Translations under genes and position numbers: made by a program
Assembly (NCBI GenBank): GCA_035546355.1
Contig: DATKEH010000350.1
Location: 1 to 21,932, forward strand
DNA from: DATKEH01 sp035546355
GTDB taxonomy: Bacteria; Acidobacteriota; Thermoanaerobaculia; Multivoradales; JAIOJS01
Direction: 5' to 3'
Length of the DNA: 21,932 nt
In this document: one piece after another, positions 1-6,731 of the stretch
How positions within the stretch are numbered: position 1 is the first letter of the stretch
Layout: every line of letters starts with the position of its first letter
The notes under the pieces: generated by a model
Database searches by the model: none
What the model saw: only the letters and a program-made list of their open reading frames with translations
What the model was told of the DNA's origin: nothing

Positions 1-134
1 ACCATCCGCTACCCGGGAGTCGTGCATGCGTCTTGAGAAGACCGTCGGTCAGCCGTATGCGGGAAATCCGCACGTACGGTTGGAAAGGGGGATGCTGGAA
101 ACCGGGGCCTGAGCCCGCGGCGCCAGCTTTCTAC
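1..134 (+). mobile_element. Group II intron, 3' end (domains V and VI; truncated by window edge)
   Basis: Bases 50-82 fold as a group II intron domain V. The conserved AGC triad is at 51-53. The lower stem AGCCGTA (51-57) pairs with TACGGTT (75-81), there is a two-base bulge CG at 73-74, and the upper stem TGCGG (58-62) pairs with CCGCA (68-72) around a GAAAT loop. This is the universally conserved catalytic hairpin, here 33 rather than the usual 34 bases. A domain VI-like hairpin follows: GAAAG (83-87) pairs with CTTTC (127-131), and GCTGG (94-98) with CCAGC (123-127), the two helices being alternatives at C127. The element ends in TAC at 132-134, the usual AY 3' boundary. I could not assign the branch-point A with certainty. 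No reverse transcriptase is recognisable in the 49 bases upstream; the 5' part lies outside the window. Whether the intron is complete and active cannot be judged. Confidence 0.75.
50..82 (+). ncRNA. Group II intron domain V catalytic hairpin
   Basis: A 33-base hairpin with the AGC catalytic triad at 51-53, a CG bulge at 73-74 and a GAAA-type loop at 63-67. Its sequence matches the consensus of bacterial group II intron domain V, which binds the catalytic metal ions. This is the most diagnostic part of the intron end. Confidence 0.8.
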
Positions 135-136
135 CA

Positions 137-1288
137 ATGGCAGAAGCGGCTCGCGACAGCCTACAGGCCCTCATCGCGACCTGGGATGGCGAGGCGGTGG
201 TGGCGCGGTTCGACCGCCCCAGCGACGCCTGGATCTTCGTCGCCCTGCACTCCAACGCCCTCGGAGCTCCCGTCGGCGGCACCCGCATGCAGCGCTACCC
301 CAGCCCGGCCGCGGCGCTCCACGACGCCATGCGCCTGGCCGAGGGGATGACCGCCAAGTGGGCCGTCTTGGGGCTCGACGTCGGCGGCGGCAAGGCGGTG
401 ATCGCTCCCGGCCGCGAGCTGACGACGGGCGAGCGGCGGGCCCTGCTGCGGCGTTACGGCGACCTGGTGGAGTCGCTGCGCGGCGCCTTCGGCACCGGCG
501 AAGACCTCGGCACCACCCCCGAGGACATGGCGCTCGTCGCCGAGCGCACCGGTTACGTCCACGGCCGCACCGCCGACGGATCGGTGATCGACCCGGGGCC
601 CTTCACGGCGCGGGGCGTCCTCGCCGGTATGGCCGCCGCCGCCCGCGAGGCCTGGGGGCCGGAGGGGCTCGCCGGTCGCACGGTGCTGGTCCAGGGCATC
701 GGCGACGTCGGCCTGCCGCTCGCGCGCCTGCTGCACGCGGCGGGGGCGCGCCTGCTGCTGAGCGACCTCGACGACGAGCGACTGCGGCAGGCGTGCGACC
801 AGCTCGGGGCCGAGCGGGTGGCGCCGCAAGACGTCCTCCAGGCGCTCTGCGACGTGTTCTCGCCGTGTGCGGTGGGCGGAATCCTCGATTTCGAGAGCGT
901 CGGGAGGCTGCCCTGCCGGGTCGTCGCCGGCTCGGCCAACGCGCAGCTGGCCGAGCCCGACGTGGCGATGGCGCTCCACCGCCGCGGCATCCTCTACGTC
1001 CCCGATTACGTGATCAACGCCGGCGGGGCGCTGGCCTTCGGCCTCCTCGCCCGCGGCGTCACCGATCGCCAGGAGCTGATGCGGCGGGTCGAGGGGATCG
1101 GCGCCACGGTGCACGAGGTCCTGGTAGCGGCCCGCGAGCGCGACGAGTCCCCGGTGCGGACGGCGCAGCGGCGGGTCGAGCGGGCGCTGGCTGCGGCGAA
1201 GGCCGGAGGCGACACCGTGGCCAATCCCGTCGGGCGGCGACCGGGCCCCTTCGCTGGCCTGAGCCCGGCTACTCCACCCCCCAGGTGA
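137..1288 (+). CDS. Leucine dehydrogenase (Glu/Leu/Phe/Val dehydrogenase family)
   Basis: NAD-dependent oxidative deamination of branched-chain amino acids to 2-oxo acids, a cytosolic reaction that can supply branched-chain starters for iso-fatty acids. The 383-residue protein has both family lysines: K74 in GMTAKW, and K86 in DVGGGKAVI, the catalytic lysine. The dinucleotide fold shows VQGIGDVG near 185, followed by PCAVGGIL, VVAGSANAQL and VPDYVINAGG, all typical of leucine/phenylalanine dehydrogenases. The length and N-terminus look complete. There is no Shine-Dalgarno site before the ATG, because the intron 3' end occupies this position, and an in-frame stop at 110-112 rules out an upstream extension in the unspliced RNA. 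The last 20 bases overlap the convergent SIMPL gene. Phenylalanine or valine preference cannot be excluded. Confidence 0.9.
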   Translation: MAEAARDSLQALIATWDGEAVVARFDRPSDAWIFVALHSNALGAPVGGTRMQRYPSPAAALHDAMRLAEGMTAKWAVLGLDVGGGKAVIAPGRELTTGERRALLRRYGDLVESLRGAFGTGEDLGTTPEDMALVAERTGYVHGRTADGSVIDPGPFTARGVLAGMAAAAREAWGPEGLAGRTVLVQGIGDVGLPLARLLHAAGARLLLSDLDDERLRQACDQLGAERVAPQDVLQALCDVFSPCAVGGILDFESVGRLPCRVVAGSANAQLAEPDVAMALHRRGILYVPDYVINAGGALAFGLLARGVTDRQELMRRVEGIGATVHEVLVAARERDESPVRTAQRRVERALAAAKAGGDTVANPVGRRPGPFAGLSPATPPPR

Positions 1289-1979
1289 CCTGCAGGGTGA
1301 CCTCGACGGTTACGTCCCCAGGCTCGATCGGCGTGGGGGCCGCGGCGCTCTCCATCATCGCGACCTGGCGGTACGGCACCGGACGCGGCATGCCGCCGAC
1401 GGTCGCGGAGAGGACGGGGCCCAGCCGCAGCCCCAGGGCTCCGGCGATGGCTTCGGCCTGAGCGCGTGCTTCGGCGGCGGCTTGCTGGAGCGCGCGGGCG
1501 AGGTGCGGTCCGCGCTGCTCGAGGACGAACTGCAGGTCGCTCACCCGGTTGGCGCCGGCGGCGAGGGCCGCGTCGATCAGCCGCCCCACCCGGTCGACGT
1601 CGTGCAGCTCGGCGCGCACCTCGTTGCGCGCCACGTAGCCGGCGATCTCCGGAGCCTCCGCTCGCTGCTGCGGCCGCGGTTGCGTGTAGCGGGGCTGCAA
1701 CGAGTAACCGGTGGTGACCACCCGATCCTCCGGTGCCAGCAACTCCTCGACCGCGGCGATCACCGCCGCGGCGCGTTCGGCATTGCGGGCCCCGGCCGCG
1801 GCGGCGTCCGGGGCCTCGGTCTCGACGGCCAGGGTGACCCACGCCAGATCCGGCGTCGAGGTCACCTCGCCGTGGCCGGTCACCGTGATCCCCCGCTCCC
1901 GCGGCGCCTCCTGGGCCCAGCCCGGCACGGCGAGAAGCAGCAGGCCGACGAGCGACAGCGCGCGCAGGGTGTCTCTCAT
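1269..1979 (-). CDS. SIMPL domain-containing exported protein
   Basis: A 236-residue protein with an N-terminal signal peptide (hydrophobic run at residues 6-20, likely cut after GWA at 22). The remainder matches the SIMPL/DUF541 fold: ITVTGHGEVTSTPD at the start of the mature part, a TGYSLQPRY segment, a central GYVARNEV strand and DAALAAGANRVSDLQF. It is predicted to be periplasmic. SIMPL proteins are largely of unknown function, with oxidative-stress roles reported for E. coli YggE. I chose the ATG at 1979 because GGGAGGG lies eight bases upstream and the signal peptide starts there. A TTG at 2018 would add 13 residues that do not fit. Its end overlaps the leucine dehydrogenase gene by 20 bases tail to tail, leaving no room for a terminator between them. 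Confidence 0.85.
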   Translation of the reverse strand: MRDTLRALSLVGLLLLAVPGWAQEAPRERGITVTGHGEVTSTPDLAWVTLAVETEAPDAAAAGARNAERAAAVIAAVEELLAPEDRVVTTGYSLQPRYTQPRPQQRAEAPEIAGYVARNEVRAELHDVDRVGRLIDAALAAGANRVSDLQFVLEQRGPHLARALQQAAAEARAQAEAIAGALGLRLGPVLSATVGGMPRPVPYRQVAMMESAAAPTPIEPGDVTVEVTLQVTWGVE

Positions 1980-1987
1980 CACGCAAA

Positions 1988-1994
1988 CCCTCCC
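1988..1994 (-). promoter_or_regulatory. Ribosome binding site of the SIMPL gene
   Basis: GGGAGGG on the minus strand, eight bases before the ATG at 1979. It decides the start in favour of 1979 over the upstream TTG at 2018. Confidence 0.6.
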
Positions 1995-2071
1995 TTTCGT
2001 GCCCGAGATTTCATGCAAGGGCGGGACCGCCCCCGGCGGCGGGTCTAGCCTGAGGCTGGGAACATCCTAGG

Positions 2072-2100
2072 TTGACATCGGTCACCGGGCCCGCTACCGG
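2072..2100 (+). promoter_or_regulatory. Possible promoter of the exported hypothetical gene
   Basis: TTGACA at 2072-2077 is a perfect -35 hexamer. After 17 bases comes TACCGG (2095-2100), a poor -10. The -35 sits inside the dyad TGAC-ATCG-GTCA (2073-2084). The rest of the 1980-2206 gap holds only GC-rich short palindromes, such as GGGCGG/CCGCCC near 2022-2035. Confidence 0.25.
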
Positions 2101-2206
2101 CCTGGTACCGACCTTGCACGAGGGTAAGCCGCCGCCGGCCCGGACTCGCCGGGCGGGCGCCTCCAACGGACGCCACGTCATGACCGACCGACAGGACATC
2201 CACTCC

Positions 2207-2647
2207 ATGAAGGCTTACCGATACTCGATTCTCGTCGCGGCTCTCGGGCTCTTCGCCCTGACCGCCACTGCCGGCGCCCAGGGGCCCGGCTTCGAAGGCG
2301 TCATCGTTGCCGCCGGACCGGACTTCATCGTCGTCGACAGCGAGATCGACAGCGGCCGGCGCCTCTTCGTCACCGACGGCGACCTCCAGCTACCCCCCGA
2401 GCTGCCCCTCTTCAGCAGGGTCTCGGTGCTCTACGAGGTAGGCGAGGACAACCACCTGCACGCGCGCTCGGTGTGGCTCGTCGGTCCGGAGCAGGGCCTC
2501 ACCCCACCCGACGAGGACGCCATCCAGGTCAAGACTGCCGCCGTCACCTCCAGCAGCCCGAATGGCAGAGCCGGTGCGTATCTCTTCGCGATCGCCTTCC
2601 TGATGGCGCCGCTCACCGGCGCCGGTCTGCTGGGCGTGGTGCGCTAG
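2207..2647 (+). CDS. Small exported hypothetical protein with C-terminal membrane segment
   Basis: A 146-residue protein that I do not recognise by name. It begins with a clear signal peptide (MKAYRYSILVAALGLFAL..., likely cut after AGA near residue 24). A small beta-rich domain follows (about 26-90), with the pattern FEGVIVAAGPDFIVVDSEI, RRLFVTDGDL, a stretch on L-P-L-F-SRVSV, and LHARSVWLVG. This resembles the OB-like fold of DUF5666-type exported proteins, but that is only a resemblance. A hydrophobic C-terminal segment (about 122-144) could anchor it in the membrane. The ATG at 2207 has AGGA about ten bases upstream and starts the signal peptide; the frame is open back to 2072 but that part looks non-coding. 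It is divergent from the SIMPL gene across a 227-base gap. Confidence 0.7.
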   Translation: MKAYRYSILVAALGLFALTATAGAQGPGFEGVIVAAGPDFIVVDSEIDSGRRLFVTDGDLQLPPELPLFSRVSVLYEVGEDNHLHARSVWLVGPEQGLTPPDEDAIQVKTAAVTSSSPNGRAGAYLFAIAFLMAPLTGAGLLGVVR

Positions 2648-2673
2648 ACGGCGCTACCTGCCTGTACCTTTTC

Positions 2674-2727
2674 GCCCGCAGGGGCCGCCGTCATCCGACC
2701 CGGTCCCTCCAACGCGCTCCTGCGGGC
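2674..2727 (+). repeat. 9-bp perfect inverted repeat between two genes
   Basis: GCCCGCAGG (2674-2682) and CCTGCGGGC (2719-2727) form a perfect stem with a 36-base loop, 27 bases after the stop of the exported hypothetical gene. A pyrimidine run follows (CTCTCTCCCC). It could be a weak terminator or a protein-binding site. The loop is long for an intrinsic terminator and there is no T tract. Confidence 0.35.
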
Positions 2728-2753
2728 CTCTCTCCCCTGTCAGGGTCTCCCCC

Positions 2754-4475
2754 ATGACCCCGGCCTGCGCCGCGACGGTAGAATACCGCCGACAGATCCT
2801 CATCTCGGCGGTTCATTTGCGGGAAGCAGCAGACGACGCGACCGGCTCCACGAAGCCCGGCGAGCAAGCCAACGGCGGCGGCGCCGCGGCGCAGCGGCTC
2901 CAGTTGGCCCTACAGGCCGCCGGGGTCGGCGCCTGGGACTGGAACATCGCCCAGGGTACCGTCACCTGGAGCCCGACGCTCGAACGGCTGCACGGCCTCG
3001 CGCCCGGAAGCTTCGGCGGCAGGCTCGAGGATTTCGAGCGCGACGTCCATCCCGAGGATCGCGAGTACATGGCGGAGAGCCTGCGGCGTACGCTGGCCGA
3101 GAAACGGCGCGACTACTACGTGCAGTACCGAATCGTACGGCCCGACGGCGAGATCCGGTGGCTCGAGGCGCGAGGCAGACTGCAGCTCGACGCCGCCGGC
3201 GAGCCGGCGGCGATCACCGGCATCTGCACCGACGTCACCGAACGCCGGCGCCTGGAGGAACTGACCCGCTTCCTGGCCGAGGCGTCCGGGCTGCTCTCCT
3301 CCTCCCTCGACGCCGAGGCGATCCTCGAGCGGCTGGCCGAGCTGTGTGTGCCGCGGCTGGCCGACTGGTGCGTCGTGGAGGTCGCGGAGGGAGAGGAGGT
3401 GAGAGGTCTGGCCGTGGCGCACCGCGACCCGGAGAAGGTCGCTCGAGCCCGCGAAGTAGTGACCCGGCAACCTCTGCGCCGCGACGACCGCTACGGCAGC
3501 GGCCGGGTGCTGCGCACCGGCGAGGCAGAGGCCCATCCGGAGATCGGCGAAGAGGCGTTGGTCGCCGTGGCGCAAGACGAGGAGCACCTGGCGCAGCTCC
3601 GCGCCCTGGGCCTGCGCTCGGCGCTGATCGTCCCGCTCAAGGCCCGCGACCAGACTCTCGGCGTGCTGACGCTGGTGGTCGCCGAGTCCGGCAGGCGCTA
3701 CGGCAATAGCGACCTGGAGCTGGTCGAGGAGCTGGCGTCGCGCGCCGCCCTGGCCGTCGACAACGCTCGCCTCTACGCCGAGTCCCGGGCCGCGCTGCGC
3801 AGCCGCGACGAGATCCTGGCGGTGGTGTCCCACGACCTGCGTAACCCGCTCAACGCCATCTATCTGCAGGCCGAGCTGCTGGCCCAGGCGGAGCTCCCGG
3901 CCGAGCATTGCCGCCGCCACGTCGAAGCCATCCAACGCTCCACCGAGCGCGCCACCCGCCTCATCGACGATCTCCTGACCATCGCCCAGGTCCAGGGCGG
4001 CCACCTGCAGCTGCAGTTCGCCGCCGAATCCCCGGCGGCGCTGGCCAGCGAGGTGGTGGAGGCCTTCCGCGAGCAAGCGCAAGCGCGGTCGATCGAGCTG
4101 CTCGCCGAGCTCCCGCCGGAGTTGCCGAGGGTAGCCGCGGACCGGCAACGGATCTTCCAGACGCTGTCCAATCTGCTCTCCAACGCCCTCAAGTTCACGC
4201 CCGCCGGGGGAAGAGTGACCGTCGCCGTCCGGGCCCAGGCCGGGGAGGTGGTCTTCACCGTGGCGGATTCCGGCCCGGGGATCCCGGCTGCCGAGCTGCA
4301 GGAGCTCTTCGCACCTTTCTGGCGCTCGCCGTCCGCTGCCGCGTCGGGAGCCGGATTGGGGCTGACCATCGCCAGCGGGCTGGTCGAAGCCCACGGCGGT
4401 CGCATCTGGGTCGACAGCAGCGTCGGCGAAGGCACGACCTTCTCGTTCGCGCTGCCGTCCCTCGACGACGAGTGA
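2754..4475 (+). CDS. Soluble PAS-GAF sensor histidine kinase
   Basis: A two-component sensor kinase of 573 residues without membrane segments, so it probably senses a cytoplasmic signal. A PAS_3-type domain lies at about 50-165 (GAWDWN, VHPEDR, then ITGICTDVTERR at its end). A GAF domain lies at about 170-342. HisKA carries the phospho-acceptor His360 in VVSHDLRNPL. The HATPase domain has the N box LSNALKFTP (476-483), the G1 box DSGPGI (505-510), an F-like FAPFW at 519-523 and the G2 box GAGLGLTIA (532-540). There is no receiver domain, and no response regulator next door, so it is an orphan kinase. The start is uncertain: a TAGAAT hexamer at 2779-2784 lies inside the first codons, and a TTG at 2817 is an alternative start. 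The conserved part begins near residue 48 in either case. Confidence 0.88.
   Translation: MTPACAATVEYRRQILISAVHLREAADDATGSTKPGEQANGGGAAAQRLQLALQAAGVGAWDWNIAQGTVTWSPTLERLHGLAPGSFGGRLEDFERDVHPEDREYMAESLRRTLAEKRRDYYVQYRIVRPDGEIRWLEARGRLQLDAAGEPAAITGICTDVTERRRLEELTRFLAEASGLLSSSLDAEAILERLAELCVPRLADWCVVEVAEGEEVRGLAVAHRDPEKVARAREVVTRQPLRRDDRYGSGRVLRTGEAEAHPEIGEEALVAVAQDEEHLAQLRALGLRSALIVPLKARDQTLGVLTLVVAESGRRYGNSDLELVEELASRAALAVDNARLYAESRAALRSRDEILAVVSHDLRNPLNAIYLQAELLAQAELPAEHCRRHVEAIQRSTERATRLIDDLLTIAQVQGGHLQLQFAAESPAALASEVVEAFREQAQARSIELLAELPPELPRVAADRQRIFQTLSNLLSNALKFTPAGGRVTVAVRAQAGEVVFTVADSGPGIPAAELQELFAPFWRSPSAAASGAGLGLTIASGLVEAHGGRIWVDSSVGEGTTFSFALPSLDDE
2779..2784 (+). promoter_or_regulatory. 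-10-like TAGAAT near the histidine kinase start
   Basis: TAGAAT sits in the context CGGTAGAATACCG, an AT island in GC-rich DNA. If it is the real -10 element, transcription would begin near 2791, downstream of the annotated ATG, and translation would start at the TTG at 2817. No convincing -35 was seen. Confidence 0.3.
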
Positions 4476-4641
4476 GGCGTCGGGAGGCCCGCTCCTTGCA
4501 GCAGCCCTCCATGGCGCGTTCCCGCGGTGGCCTGATATCGTGCCGCGGCGGAGCCTCGAGGTGGCGCAGGAATAGCGCATCGCCGCCAGCCGGTTTGAAC
4601 GGGCGACACGGCGGCCAGGAACCCAGGAGACGAAACCGAGC

Positions 4642-5562
4642 GTGAAACCCAGGCGCAGCAAGCTGCAGCCCCCCCGCTGGATCGCCGAGCCGCAATGGCT
4701 GCGCGAGCCGCTCGACAACGCCCCCCTCCCCGACTTCTCGCAGGGGCTCCGCCTGCTGACGCTGAACGTGGCGCACGGTCGGAAGCTGGCGACCCATCAG
4801 GCCTTGCTGAACCAGGAAACCGTGCGCCGCAACCTGCAGGAGATCGCCGAGGTGATCGGCATGCAGGATGCCGACGTGGTCGCTCTACAAGAGGCCGACG
4901 GCCCGTCGGCGTGGAGCGGCAACTTCGACCACGTCGAGCGGCTGGCCGAGCTGACCTCGCTCGGGCATCACTTCCGCGGCGAACACAACCCCTTCGCGCT
5001 CGGCCGTGCCAACCTCGCCTCGGGCACCGCGCTGCTCGGCAGGCTGCCCCTGGTGGGGCCGCATTCCCACCGGTTCGGCAGCTCGTGGCGCGATACCAAG
5101 GGCTTCGTGGTGGCCACGGTCCCGGTCGCCGCCTGGGGCGGCCTCGAGATCGACGTGGTGTCGCTGCACCTCGAGCCGTTCCTGCCCACCTTGCGGCGCC
5201 AGCAGATCGTGCGGCTCACCGACGTGATGCGGTACCGTTCGCGGCCCCTGGTGGTGATGGGCGACTTCAACTGCTCCTGGTGCGAGGATGCGCGACAGCT
5301 CCAACCGCTGGCGGCGGAGCTCGGTCTCAGGGCATTTCACCCCTACCGCAAAGCGCCCACCTACCCAGCGAGGCGGCCGTGGCGCCGGCTCGACTGGATC
5401 CTGGTGTCCCCGGAGCTCGAGTTCGCCGGCTACCACACCCTTCCCAACCCGGTATCGGATCACCTGGCCGTGGTCGCCGACGTGCGCCTGGGGGTGGCCG
5501 CCGGAAAGCTGCAGCAAAGCGCCGCCGAGGCCGCCACGGCGGCCCTGCCGGGGACCGCCTGA
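4642..5562 (+). CDS. Endonuclease/exonuclease/phosphatase family protein
   Basis: A 306-residue metal-dependent hydrolase of the DNase I-like EEP superfamily. All family motifs are present: LTLNVAHG with N42, VVALQEAD with the metal-binding E84, DVVSLHLEP with H176, VVMGDFN with D208 and N210, RRLDWILVS with D251, and the terminal SDH with D273/H274. There is no signal peptide or membrane segment, so it is probably cytosolic. Whether the substrate is DNA, a phospholipid or another phosphodiester cannot be read from the sequence. The start is a GTG with AGGAG at 4625-4629, 12 bases upstream, a slightly long spacing. The 166-base gap before it contains TGATAT (4532-4537) as a possible -10. It is followed by a 161-base gap. 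Confidence 0.87.
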   Translation: MKPRRSKLQPPRWIAEPQWLREPLDNAPLPDFSQGLRLLTLNVAHGRKLATHQALLNQETVRRNLQEIAEVIGMQDADVVALQEADGPSAWSGNFDHVERLAELTSLGHHFRGEHNPFALGRANLASGTALLGRLPLVGPHSHRFGSSWRDTKGFVVATVPVAAWGGLEIDVVSLHLEPFLPTLRRQQIVRLTDVMRYRSRPLVVMGDFNCSWCEDARQLQPLAAELGLRAFHPYRKAPTYPARRPWRRLDWILVSPELEFAGYHTLPNPVSDHLAVVADVRLGVAAGKLQQSAAEAATAALPGTA

Positions 5563-5628
5563 AAGCGGCTTCCCGGATGTTGGACGTCGGCAGAAGTCCC
5601 ACTCCTACAGCGGGATAGGGAGGTACAG

Positions 5629-5672
5629 CCCGGGGGTTGCTCGACCCGTGACCCGGGTGTGTCATCGGTCAC
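5629..5672. other. Dyad-rich intergenic segment upstream of the dapB-like gene
   Basis: Nested inverted repeats: CCCGGG at 5629-5634 and 5652-5657 with an inner GGGT/ACCC pair, and GTGACC (5648-5653) with GGTCAC (5667-5672). This may be an operator, or the end of the upstream transcript. TAGAAA at 5695-5700 could be the -10 of the following gene. Function unproven. Confidence 0.3.
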
Positions 5673-5723
5673 AGTCCGCCGCTGCGGGCGATGCTAGAAA
5701 CCCGCTAGCGAAAGAGAAGAGAG

Positions 5724-6731
5724 ATGGCTGAGTCGCAGGCGTTACGCGTGGTCACGGTCGGGCTCGGTCCGATCGGCGCCACCACCACCAGGATCGTGCT
5801 CGAGCGGCGCAGCCTGCGGCTGGTCGCGGCGGTCGACAGCGACCCGGCCAAGCAGGGGCGAGACCTCGCCGAGGTGCTGGAGCTGGAAGCGCCGACGGGA
5901 GTGATCGTCGGAGGGGACCTCGCAGAGGCGCTGCAGCGGCATGAGCCCGACGTGCTGCTGCTCTGTACCTCGTCGTTCTTTCCCGAGGTCCGGCGCGACC
6001 TGCTGCTGGCCGCCGCCGCCGGGGTGGACGTCGTCTCGTCGTGCGAGGAGATGCTGCTCCCCGACCTCTCCCATCCCGAGCTGGCGCGCGAGATCCACGA
6101 GGCGGCGGTCGCCGGGGGAGCCACCCTGCTGGGCACCGGGGTCAATCCGGGATTCGTCCTCGACTTCCTGCCGGTGCTCGCCACCGCGGTCAGCCGCGAG
6201 GTGGTACACGTGCGCGGCCTGCGCATCGTCGACGCGGGAACCCGGCGCCTCCCCCTGCAGCGCAAGGTCGGCGCCGGGCTTTCCGTGGACGAGTTCGGCG
6301 AGCGGGTGGCCGCGGGGCGCCTGGGCCACATCGGCATGCGGGAGTCGGTCGCTCTCGTCGGCCGGGCCCTGGGCATCGAGCTCGACGAGGTGACGCAGAC
6401 GGTCGAGCCGGTGGTGGCGGACAGCGACCGCTCTACCCGCTTCCTCACCATCCCCGCGGGCAGCGTCGCCGGAATCCGCAACGAAGGTGTCGGCCGGCAG
6501 CGGGGGGAGGTGCGAGTGCAGCTGCAGCTGCAGATGTATGTCGGCGCGCCGGAGCCGCGGGACGAGGTGTTCCTGCTCGGGCGCCCCAACCTCCACTTGC
6601 GTATCGACGGCGGCGTGGCCGGGGACGAAGCCACGGCAGCGATCCTGGTGAACTCCCTGCGCCAGGTGGTAGCGGCGCCGCCGGGGCTCAAGACCGTCCT
6701 CGACCTCCCCCCCCCGAGGCTGACGCCGTGA
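5724..6731 (+). CDS. NAD(P)-binding oxidoreductase, dihydrodipicolinate reductase/2,4-diaminopentanoate dehydrogenase-like
   Basis: A 335-residue protein with an N-terminal Rossmann fold (GLGPIG at 13-18, then VAAVDSD at 34-40) and a C-terminal domain like that of dapB-related dehydrogenases. The motif TGVNPGFVLD (138-147) is characteristic of the 2,4-diaminopentanoate dehydrogenase group known from clostridial ornithine fermentation. No ornithine-degradation partners are present here, so the substrate is open and it may be another amino-acid-derived imine or carbonyl. True DapB is shorter (about 240-270 residues) with different catalytic motifs. The ATG has the purine-rich AGAGAAGAGAG directly before it. 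The stop overlaps the GTG of the downstream cyclic-di-GMP gene (GTGA), which implies translational coupling. A run of nine C lies at 6707-6715 near the 3' end. Confidence 0.78.
   Translation: MAESQALRVVTVGLGPIGATTTRIVLERRSLRLVAAVDSDPAKQGRDLAEVLELEAPTGVIVGGDLAEALQRHEPDVLLLCTSSFFPEVRRDLLLAAAAGVDVVSSCEEMLLPDLSHPELAREIHEAAVAGGATLLGTGVNPGFVLDFLPVLATAVSREVVHVRGLRIVDAGTRRLPLQRKVGAGLSVDEFGERVAAGRLGHIGMRESVALVGRALGIELDEVTQTVEPVVADSDRSTRFLTIPAGSVAGIRNEGVGRQRGEVRVQLQLQMYVGAPEPRDEVFLLGRPNLHLRIDGGVAGDEATAAILVNSLRQVVAAPPGLKTVLDLPPPRLTP

Noticed and set aside
1..36. Short open frame ending at 34-36 as the C-terminus of the intron reverse transcriptase
   Set aside because: The eleven codons do not match any reverse transcriptase/maturase C-terminus that I recognise; too little sequence to call.
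2076..5672. Shared 10-mer CATCGGTCAC at 2076-2085 and 5663-5672, both upstream of genes and both in small dyads
   Set aside because: Many 10-mers recur by chance in 22 kb of biased sequence, and only two copies are seen here. A genome-wide motif count would be needed before calling it an operator.
6041..6727. Upstream extension of the PAS-GGDEF-EAL frame
   Set aside because: The 229 extra codons are an out-of-frame reading of the oxidoreductase gene, Arg/Pro/Gly-rich with no domain. The GTG at 6728 gives a proper overlap start.
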